From: CAVZLD01 sp964522605
GTDB lineage: Bacteria > Planctomycetota > Planctomycetia > Pirellulales > Pirellulaceae
NCBI GenBank assembly: GCA_964522605.1
Contig: CAZFWV010000164.1
Location: forward strand, 1 to 14,194
Direction: 5' to 3'
DNA: 14,194 nt
A program made the position numbers and the translations under genes. Positions 5,401 to 13,211 of the stretch are shown here, one piece after another. The stretch's first letter is position 1; every line of letters begins with the position of its first letter. Under the pieces are notes generated by a model that did no database searches, was not told where the DNA came from, and saw only the letters and a list, made by a program, of their open reading frames with translations.

Positions 5401-8400
5401 ATGTTCCGAATGCCCGGTCGGAAGTGGTCGTTGGTTTCTAGTTCACCTCGTCGTCGCTGCCGACGGCGCTCGGTGTCGCTCCACGGCTGCGAGCCACTTG
5501 AAAGTCGCCAACTCCTGGCGGCGAATCCCGTGCTCAGTGAGTTCGTCGCACTGAATCGAGCATCCCTGGCGGATGAAGATGGGCAGTTCTCGGATTGGCT
5601 GGAGATTCAGAACCGGGGCGACAGCCCGGCGGCGCTTGGCGGATACTATTTGACCAACGATGCCGCGAACCTGACGGCGTGGCAATTGCCCCAGCGCTCG
5701 TTGGCCCCCGGCGAATCGCTGGTTGTCTTCGCTTCGGGCAAAGATCGCAAGGCCGACACGCTACATACGAACTTCACGCTGGACGACACGGGCGGCTTTC
5801 TGGCACTCGTTCGTCCCAATGGAACAACGGTCGCCTCGCAATTTGCTGACTATCCGGCGTTGGGCGAGGATCAAGCGTACGGCTCGTACCGTCCGAGTGG
5901 TCAATTCGAGTTCATTACGGGGGACGATGTTCGCGCGTTGGTTCCGACGAACGACCTGTTGGGCGGAACCTGGACGGGCGGCAGCGAACCGTTCGACGAT
6001 TCGGGGTGGCTGCGGGGTGCAGGGCCCGTCGGCTTTGAGCAGGGTAGTGAGAAGCTGAAGATCGCGTTGGATCTGGAGAGCGTGATGCACGCCAAGAATG
6101 GGTCCGCCTACTTGCGGTATCCATTCCAGGTTGGTCAACCCGAAGATCTGCAGACGTTGTCTCTGCAGCTGGATTTTGATGACGGATACGTCCTCTTTCT
6201 GAACGGTCACGAGATCGCTCGCCGCAATGCGCCCACCCTGCCAGCGTATAACTCGACTGCTCCGAATGAACTGGGTGTCATTGGCTCCGAATTGGATCTG
6301 ACGCGATTTCGAGAATTCCTGCGTCCGGGCCAGAACGTTCTGGCGATCCATGGTTTGAACTGGCGCGCCGACGATCTTGAGTTCTATATCGACGCGCAGC
6401 TCAAGGGACGCGGTTTGTTGGCCGAGGAAGTGGGCGTATTGGAAGTTCCTACTCCCGGCGGCACGAACGGGTTGGTCGAACCCGTGATTACCGAGTTCAT
6501 GGCGGCCAACCGCAATTCGCTTGATGACGAAGACGGAGAATCCTCCGACTGGATCGAGCTGCATAATCCCGGCCTGATCGATATCAATCTGGAGGATTGG
6601 TATCTGACAGACGATCCGGATGATCTGACCGGTTGGAGATTTCCGCGAACCTACCTGGAAGCCGGCGACTATCTGGTCATATTTGCCTCCGGGAAAGATC
6701 GTGACGATCCGGGGAGTCCGCTGCACACTGATTTCAGCTTGGCCGCGGATGGCGAGTATTTAGCGCTGGTGCGTCCCGATGGCTCGACCGTTCGCTGGGA
6801 ATACGAACTGGGTGGTCAGCCTTACGTCCCGCAATACGACGATGTTTCGTTTGGACTTCGCGGTAGCGGTTCCGGGAATGAGGCGAATGATCCGGTCGAA
6901 GGGCTCGTCGCCTTCTGGGATTTCGAAGAGGGCAGTGGTACGCAGGCCGCGGATCTGAGCGGCAATGGTCGCACCGCGACGCTCGTGAACATGAGTCCCA
7001 CGGGATCGTGGGTGACGGGACGGACGGCGGGACGGACGGCGCTGTCGTTCGATGGCGTGGATGATCTGGTCACGACGGGAGCGACCGCGTCGGAACTGGG
7101 TTTTCCCGGTAGCACCCCGCGGACCGTCGCCGGCTGGGTGAAAGGCCCGAGCTTTTTTGAAGGAACGAACGGGGGTGTTTTTGAAGTCGGCCAGGGCGAT
7201 GCGACGCGTTTCGCCTTTCGGAACTCGGCTCCGTTGGGCACCAGTTGGCTGGTCGAATACGGGGGCGAGGAGCGGGTCTCGGCGGGCGTCAGCTCCGCGA
7301 CCTGGTTCCACTTTGCAGTCCGGTACGATGGGCGCGATGTGGAGCTCTATCTGAATGGGGAACTTCGTTCGGAAGTCGAGGCGGGAGAGCTGTGGACGGA
7401 CGACTTGCTGCCTTTCACACTCGGACGCTTTACGAACTCTCACTTTGCCGGGCTGATCGACGAGCTGGCCGTCTGGGACATGGCCTTGCCGTCGGATTCG
7501 ATTGTTGGTTTGGCCAACGGCACGTTGAATCCGCGGACGGTACCCACCGTGAATCGTCTGATCGGCGTGGATTCTGCGGGATACTCCGTTCGTCAGGTCA
7601 ATGCGTCCTCCAGTTTTCCCGGCAAGGTGACCGGTCAGATTGGCGGCAATGATGGCACGGGGATCGATCCGCTCGCGGATGCGCAGTTGTTGCTCAATCT
7701 GCCCGAGGGCGATCCGGGAGTTGCCCAGGATGTGTCGTATCGATTCGGCGCGGTCAATTTCTACGATGCGGCCGGTGGCGGCGACCGTGGTCTGTTCCTG
7801 CTGGATGAAGCGTTTCCGTATGACATCTATCTGGAAGACGATGACCACTTCGCGCTGCAGGTCACCGCGACGCTGGTGATTCCCGAGGATTCCGCCGGAG
7901 AGTTTCGTTTCGCGGTCCACAGTGACGACGGTAGTCGACTGCGGATCGACGGCGCGAACGTCATTTTGGATAACGCACTGCATCCGCCGCAGTTGCAGTC
8001 GAGCAATGCCATCCCGCTTTCGGCCGGGGAGCATACGCTGGAGCTGGTGTACTTTGAAAGCACCGGGGGAGCCGAAGTCGAGTTGCTGTACCAATCGATC
8101 ACGGCGGGAGTTACCGACGGCGATTGGCAGTTGCTCGAGATTCTGCCCGACTTACAGCCTCCTGAAATTCCGCCGAGCGTTCTGACGGCCGATCGAGTCT
8201 ATTTCACCGCGCCGACACCGGGCCGCCCGAACAGTAATGGTGCGGAGATCTTCCTGGGGGCAGTCGAGTTTTCCCAGCAGCGAGGCTTTTACGACGCGCC
8301 GTTTCAGCTGCAGATGCGGCATCGCACACCCGGCGTCAGCATCTATTACACGCTCGATGGAACGGAACCGTCTGCCGACAACCCAACCGCACGTCTCTAT

Positions 8401-11400
8401 TCAAACCCGTTGAGCATCAGTCGCACAACGGTCGTGCGCGCCAAAGCCTTTCTGACGGACGTGGAATCGTCCCGCACCGCGACCGCCAGTTACCTGTTCA
8501 CCGACGACATCGTCCGCCAATCGCCCAACGGCGAAACCCCCGCCGGTTTTCCCAGCAACTGGGGATCCAACATGAAGGATTACGGGATGGATCCGGACGT
8601 CGTCAACAGTCCGGTTTGGGGACCGAGACTGGAAGGCGCACTGACGTCGATCCCGTCGATTTCGATGGTGATGAACACGGACGATTTGTTCGGTTCGCGC
8701 GGGATCTATTCCAATGCGAGTGCATCGGGCATCGCCTGGGAGCGGCCGACTTCGATTGAATTGATCGATCCGAGCGGAGCACAAGAAGGTTTTCAGGCGA
8801 ACGCGGGCGTGCGAATTCGCGGTGGATTCAGCGTCAGTACTGCCAATCCGAAACACGCCTTCCGCTTCTTCTTCCGTGACGAATATGGCGACTCGCGGCT
8901 CCGTTATCCGCTGTTCGGGGAGGAAGGCGCATCGGAATTCGACAAGATTGATTTGCGGACGACACAGAATTATTCCTGGGCTTTCCAGGGAGACGGACAG
9001 AACAATTTTCTGCGTGATATCTTCTCCCGCGACCTGCAGGGTGAGATGGGGCATCCCGCGAAACGCGGTGAGTACTATCACCTGTACATCAATGGGCAGT
9101 ACTGGGGACTGTTCCAGACGGATGAGCGCATTGGGGCCGACTATGGAGAAATCTATTTCGGTGGCGAAGAGGCCGACTATGACGTTGTGCACAACGATCC
9201 GCGGAACAACGCAGCGATCGATGGCAATCTGGATGCCTACCAGCGCCTTTGGCAAGAGTTCGTCAAGCCGGGCGGCTTAGGCGATGAGAACATGGCGGAT
9301 TACTACCGCGTGCAGGGGATGAATCCCGACGGCACGCGCAATCCCGCCTATGAACGCCTGCTGGATGTCGACAACGTGATGGACTACATGATCATCACCT
9401 ATTACACGTCCGATTCCGACGGCCCCGGATCGAAGTGCACGCGGCCCGCACTCAACAACTACTTCGGACTCTACAATCGCGAGAACCCCGACGGCTGGAA
9501 ATTCTTCGAACACGACTCGGAACACTCTCTCGATACGACCGGCTGCAACAACGGCGACCACAACATGGTGACGCCGTTCGTCAATAACGGGACGCAGTTT
9601 ACCTACTTCAATCCACACTGGATGCACGAGCAGCTTGCCGAGACGAACAGCGACTACCTGCAGCGGTTTGTCGATCGTGTTCATGAGGTCTTTGCGGATG
9701 ACGGCTTGCTGGGGGCCGACAATGTCCGCTCCATGTTGCAGGGTCGCGCCAACGAGATCAGCGAAGCGATCATTGCTGAATCGGCGCGCTGGGGTGATGC
9801 GAAACGCTCGACGCCGTTCACGAAAGCCGATTGGGATCGATCGGTTCAAACTTCGATTAACTGGACCCGGACGCGCATCAGCCGCGTGCTCGACCAATTT
9901 CGGTCGGTGGGCTGGTGGCCGGAAACCGAGATTCCGGAATTTCGACCGGCGAGCGGTCTCGTGCTGCCGGGAACCGTGGTGACGATTGATGGAGCCGTTG
10001 AACAGCGAATTGAAGACACAACCTTGTCCGATACCGGCTTTGTCCGCTATGCCATCCCGGATTTGGCTTTCCACAATCGGGTGGGAAATACCTGGACGCA
10101 GCCATCGTTCAGTGACTTTACTGGATGGAAATTAGGCGGCGATGATTTCGGCTACGAAACGGAAACGGGTTACGAATCCCTGCTACGGACGACCGTTCCT
10201 GCCGGGACGACGAACCTCTATTTCCGCAATTTTAGCCGAATTGAGATTGAAGACCGCGATAACGATGGATCCGCGGCGGATGAGTATGATCATCTGTTCT
10301 TCGATGTACGCTACGACGACGGATTTGTAGCTTATCTGAATGGTGTTCCCTTCCTCAGTGTGAATGCACCGGACTCACCGACCTATAACTCGCTGGCGAC
10401 CGCCAGTCATGAGGCGACGACGGCGTATGAAAGGTTTGAATTGGGTCCGGAGGCGAAGGCGCTGCTGCAGCCCGCCCCGTTTCGCAACGTCTTGGCCGTC
10501 CATGCGATCAACGACAGTGCGTCGAGCACCGACTTCCTGATCGGTTATCAATTGATTGGTCGGAAGATTATCGGCGACCCGACGGGGCCGGACGGTCTGT
10601 ATTACACGATCGACGGTTCGGATCCGCGACTGTCGGGCGGGGCGGTGAATCCGGCCGCGGTCAAATACCAGAATTCGCCGATCGAAATCAACGACAACAC
10701 ATTCCTACGGGCCCGAATTCGTCTCGCGTACGAATGGTCGCCCATCGTGGACGCCTTTTATCTGATCGCGCCGCCTACGATCGCCATCAGCGAAATCAAT
10801 TACAATCCGTCCGATCCGACGGACGTCGAATTGGCGGTGTTGCCGGATCTGGAAAGCGACGATTTCGAGTTTCTCGAAGTGTTCAATCATGGGACCCTGC
10901 CGCTGAACCTGACCGGTTTGAGACTGACGGAAGGAGTCCAATTTGCATTCCCCGCAGAGACGCTTGAGCCGGGTGAATATGCGGTTGTTGTCAAGAACGT
11001 GGAAGCCTTCCGGCTGCGCTACGGCGATCAAGCGCGAGTCCTCGGGCAGTTTGCAGAGGGGTCGTTAGCGAACGGAGGAGAACGGCTCGAACTGCGGGAT
11101 CTGCTCGATCAGCCACTGATTTCATTTGGCTACGAAGACAACGATCCCTGGCCGGAACGGGCGGACGGCTTTGGAGCAACGCTCGTGCTGATCGATCCCA
11201 AGACGGAAGCTGATCAGTACGGTAAGTACTACCAGTGGCGCGGAAGCACGATCTTCGGTGGGACGCCCGGTGCGGCCGACGCGGGCCCGATCGGAATCGT
11301 GATCAATGAAGTCGTCACCAATCCCGACGAAGATGCTCCGCTAGATGCCATCGAATTGCTGAACGTTTCGGATCAGACGATCGACCTGAGCGGATGGTAT

Positions 11401-12945
11401 CTGAGTGATTCGGGCAATCGGCCGCTGAAGTACCGGATTCCCGCCAACACGCGGCTGGCTCCCGGGCGGTCGATCGTCTTCGATGAAACGCACTTTAATC
11501 CAAACCCACCGAATCCGGGCCCGAACGATTTTGCCCTGAGTGCCTTGGGGGATGACGTCTGGTTGGTGATTCCCAACGAGCAATCCGGTGTCGCGCAGTT
11601 CGTCGACAACGTTCACTTTGGGGCGGCCCGAGTTGGTGAGTCCTGGGGACGTGTGCCCAACGGGCAGGGCCGGTTGGCCCCGATGCTGGAGGTCACGCTT
11701 GGTGATCGCAACGGCCTGCCGCGCGTGGGGCCCTTGGTGATCAGCGAACTGAATTACAATCCGTCGGAGCCGTCTCCGTTTGCGTTGGCGATTGATCCCA
11801 CGCTGACCGCGGACGACCTGGAGTTTATCGAAGTTTACAATCCGACCGCCGAAGACCAGCGTCTCGAGAATTGGCGGTTACGAGGAGGAGTGGATTTTGA
11901 CTTTGCGGCAACGACGGTGATTCCCGCAGGTCAGGCCCTGCTGGTGGTCTCGTTCGACCCCTTGAATCCCGCCAACGCCAATCGCACGGAGGCGTTTCGC
12001 ACGCACTACGGCCTGAATTCCGCGGTGCCCCTGGTCGGTGGGTACGACGGTCAGCTCGACAACGATTCGGAGCGGATCGAATTACAGCGGCCAGATCTGG
12101 AAGCTCCCGCGGACACGCCACGGTGGCAGGAGGACGAGGTCTTGTACGATGATCGGAGCCCGTGGCCCGAGGCAGCCGATGGCGACGGGTTCTCGCTGCA
12201 ACGGCGTACGGCACAGGCCTGGGGCAATGATGCCGCGTATTGGGTCGCCGCAGCCCCGAACCCGGGCGTCGCTCGCTTTGCAGGCGGCGTCCCGGGCGAT
12301 TTCGACGGAAACGGCATCGTGAATGCCGCCGATATCGATGCCCTGGCGGCCCAGCTGCGAAGTCCGGATCCTGACCCGCGATTCGACCTCGATGGAGATG
12401 AAAAGGTCACGACCGCCGATCGAGATGTGTTGGTCTTGGATATCCTCGGGACCACGTACGGCGATGCGAATCTCGACGGAGTGTTCAATACTCGAGACTT
12501 GGTCCTGGTGCTCCAGGTGGGCAAGTACGAGGATGGAGTGCCCGGCAACGCGACCTGGGCCGAGGGCGATTGGGACGGCGATGGCGATTTCGGGACGGGC
12601 GACTTCGTACTGGCTTTGCTGACCGGTGGGTACAGTTACGAAGCGCAAATGCGGCACGATCCGACAAATCTGATTACAATGGGTCCGGCCACGGCCGCGG
12701 CGGTGGAGGCCGATTACGCCTTCACCGAAACGGAGAGTTCGTCTGCGGAACCGGATTGTTCCTCCATCCGATCCTGCTCTCCGGCCCCGCCGGTCCGAGT
12801 CACCGTTGAGCTTTTCACGGAGGAGTCGATCAGCGACACGATTTTTCAGCGCGAGTCCGACGATTGGACGTGGGATCAAACATCGGCGGATGACGTTGCG
12901 CTGGCATTGTTCACCGACGGAAAGAACGAGGCGAGATCCGAGTAG
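5401..12945 (+). CDS. Giant extracellular LEPR-XLL protein with lamin-tail domains, LamG, PA14-like, CotH-type kinase and dockerin-like repeats
   Basis: The product is 2514 residues. After a basic N-terminus comes the planctomycete LEPR-XLL motif (PLESRQLLA, 32-40). The modules in order are: lamin-tail (LTD) 43-165; galactose-binding-like 169-340; LTD 361-487; LamG-like 500-703; PA14-like 726-903; chitobiase C-terminal-like 954-1035 (YYTLDGTEPS); CotH-type kinase about 1084-1500; galactose-binding-like 1546-1722; chitobiase-like 1731-1789 (YYTIDGSDP); LTD 1796-1930, 1964-2074 and 2112-2272; dockerin-like 2300-2414 with four Asp-rich loops; and an acidic tail. In the CotH part, K1151 (PKHAFRF), the INGQYWGLF segment with E1242, and D1372 in FFEHDSEH match the expected nucleotide and metal-binding positions. 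The ATG at 5401 places LEPR-XLL at the same residues as in the next gene; a TTG at 5368 is an alternative. Ribosome-binding site weak. Likely exported; the kinase substrate is unknown. Confidence 0.88.
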   Translation: MFRMPGRKWSLVSSSPRRRCRRRSVSLHGCEPLESRQLLAANPVLSEFVALNRASLADEDGQFSDWLEIQNRGDSPAALGGYYLTNDAANLTAWQLPQRSLAPGESLVVFASGKDRKADTLHTNFTLDDTGGFLALVRPNGTTVASQFADYPALGEDQAYGSYRPSGQFEFITGDDVRALVPTNDLLGGTWTGGSEPFDDSGWLRGAGPVGFEQGSEKLKIALDLESVMHAKNGSAYLRYPFQVGQPEDLQTLSLQLDFDDGYVLFLNGHEIARRNAPTLPAYNSTAPNELGVIGSELDLTRFREFLRPGQNVLAIHGLNWRADDLEFYIDAQLKGRGLLAEEVGVLEVPTPGGTNGLVEPVITEFMAANRNSLDDEDGESSDWIELHNPGLIDINLEDWYLTDDPDDLTGWRFPRTYLEAGDYLVIFASGKDRDDPGSPLHTDFSLAADGEYLALVRPDGSTVRWEYELGGQPYVPQYDDVSFGLRGSGSGNEANDPVEGLVAFWDFEEGSGTQAADLSGNGRTATLVNMSPTGSWVTGRTAGRTALSFDGVDDLVTTGATASELGFPGSTPRTVAGWVKGPSFFEGTNGGVFEVGQGDATRFAFRNSAPLGTSWLVEYGGEERVSAGVSSATWFHFAVRYDGRDVELYLNGELRSEVEAGELWTDDLLPFTLGRFTNSHFAGLIDELAVWDMALPSDSIVGLANGTLNPRTVPTVNRLIGVDSAGYSVRQVNASSSFPGKVTGQIGGNDGTGIDPLADAQLLLNLPEGDPGVAQDVSYRFGAVNFYDAAGGGDRGLFLLDEAFPYDIYLEDDDHFALQVTATLVIPEDSAGEFRFAVHSDDGSRLRIDGANVILDNALHPPQLQSSNAIPLSAGEHTLELVYFESTGGAEVELLYQSITAGVTDGDWQLLEILPDLQPPEIPPSVLTADRVYFTAPTPGRPNSNGAEIFLGAVEFSQQRGFYDAPFQLQMRHRTPGVSIYYTLDGTEPSADNPTARLYSNPLSISRTTVVRAKAFLTDVESSRTATASYLFTDDIVRQSPNGETPAGFPSNWGSNMKDYGMDPDVVNSPVWGPRLEGALTSIPSISMVMNTDDLFGSRGIYSNASASGIAWERPTSIELIDPSGAQEGFQANAGVRIRGGFSVSTANPKHAFRFFFRDEYGDSRLRYPLFGEEGASEFDKIDLRTTQNYSWAFQGDGQNNFLRDIFSRDLQGEMGHPAKRGEYYHLYINGQYWGLFQTDERIGADYGEIYFGGEEADYDVVHNDPRNNAAIDGNLDAYQRLWQEFVKPGGLGDENMADYYRVQGMNPDGTRNPAYERLLDVDNVMDYMIITYYTSDSDGPGSKCTRPALNNYFGLYNRENPDGWKFFEHDSEHSLDTTGCNNGDHNMVTPFVNNGTQFTYFNPHWMHEQLAETNSDYLQRFVDRVHEVFADDGLLGADNVRSMLQGRANEISEAIIAESARWGDAKRSTPFTKADWDRSVQTSINWTRTRISRVLDQFRSVGWWPETEIPEFRPASGLVLPGTVVTIDGAVEQRIEDTTLSDTGFVRYAIPDLAFHNRVGNTWTQPSFSDFTGWKLGGDDFGYETETGYESLLRTTVPAGTTNLYFRNFSRIEIEDRDNDGSAADEYDHLFFDVRYDDGFVAYLNGVPFLSVNAPDSPTYNSLATASHEATTAYERFELGPEAKALLQPAPFRNVLAVHAINDSASSTDFLIGYQLIGRKIIGDPTGPDGLYYTIDGSDPRLSGGAVNPAAVKYQNSPIEINDNTFLRARIRLAYEWSPIVDAFYLIAPPTIAISEINYNPSDPTDVELAVLPDLESDDFEFLEVFNHGTLPLNLTGLRLTEGVQFAFPAETLEPGEYAVVVKNVEAFRLRYGDQARVLGQFAEGSLANGGERLELRDLLDQPLISFGYEDNDPWPERADGFGATLVLIDPKTEADQYGKYYQWRGSTIFGGTPGAADAGPIGIVINEVVTNPDEDAPLDAIELLNVSDQTIDLSGWYLSDSGNRPLKYRIPANTRLAPGRSIVFDETHFNPNPPNPGPNDFALSALGDDVWLVIPNEQSGVAQFVDNVHFGAARVGESWGRVPNGQGRLAPMLEVTLGDRNGLPRVGPLVISELNYNPSEPSPFALAIDPTLTADDLEFIEVYNPTAEDQRLENWRLRGGVDFDFAATTVIPAGQALLVVSFDPLNPANANRTEAFRTHYGLNSAVPLVGGYDGQLDNDSERIELQRPDLEAPADTPRWQEDEVLYDDRSPWPEAADGDGFSLQRRTAQAWGNDAAYWVAAAPNPGVARFAGGVPGDFDGNGIVNAADIDALAAQLRSPDPDPRFDLDGDEKVTTADRDVLVLDILGTTYGDANLDGVFNTRDLVLVLQVGKYEDGVPGNATWAEGDWDGDGDFGTGDFVLALLTGGYSYEAQMRHDPTNLITMGPATAAAVEADYAFTETESSSAEPDCSSIRSCSPAPPVRVTVELFTEESISDTIFQRESDDWTWDQTSADDVALALFTDGKNEARSE
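7017..7040 (+). repeat. Perfect 12-bp tandem duplication inside the giant gene
   Basis: GGGACGGACGGC occurs at 7017-7028 and again at 7029-7040, encoding a TGRTAGRTA stretch within the LamG-like domain. It keeps the reading frame and probably reflects a recent slippage event in a surface loop. Confidence 0.85.
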
Positions 12946-12964
12946 CCGTGGGGTGTGCCACGGC
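12945..12964 (+). terminator. GC-rich hairpin at the stop codon of the giant gene
   Basis: GCCGTGG (12945-12951) pairs perfectly with CCACGGC (12958-12964) across the 6-base loop GGTGTG, beginning at the last base of the TAG stop. There is no T-run, so it may end transcription only in part, or belong to the repeat region that follows. Confidence 0.45.
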
Positions 12965-13005
12965 CGAATTGTCAAACCCGGAGTTGTAGGTGAGGAGGTT
13001 GCGTG

Positions 13006-13086
13006 TAGCCGAATACGTGAGAATTCGGAGGTGTTTCGCCGGGAAAAACTGTTCCCTCCGCCTCCGAATTCTCACGAATTCGGCTA
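13006..13086. repeat. Compound palindrome: 26-bp inverted repeat whose arms are themselves hairpins
   Basis: Arms at 13006-13031 and 13061-13086 are complementary at 25 of 26 positions, with a 29-base spacer. Each arm alone is also a hairpin: CCGAATTC-TCAC-GAATTCGG at 13064-13083 is perfect, and CCGAATAC-GTGA-GAATTCGG at 13009-13028 has one mismatch. The structure can thus fold either as one long stem or as two short ones. It sits between the two large LEPR-XLL genes and resembles REP/BIME-type intergenic elements. I see no transposase nearby. Confidence 0.85.
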
Positions 13087-13211
13087 CGCACCGTCGAACG
13101 TCCTCGCACCGCCCTGCCGGCGGCTACGGGCAAAACGTGTGAAACCGCAGTTTGACGCGCCAGGGAACACCACGCGGCGCGGGCAACGATCATTCATTCA
13201 GGAGCATCTCG

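Noticed and set aside
6760..8094. 444-codon reverse-strand open frame inside the giant gene
   Set aside because: It is a shadow of the LamG and PA14-like coding region, with no ribosome-binding site or domain seen.
4925..13086. The two large inverted repeats as ends of an insertion sequence or transposon
   Set aside because: Each pair of arms encloses only about 30 bases. Between the two elements lies a planctomycete-type gene with no transposase, and their sequences are unrelated to each other.
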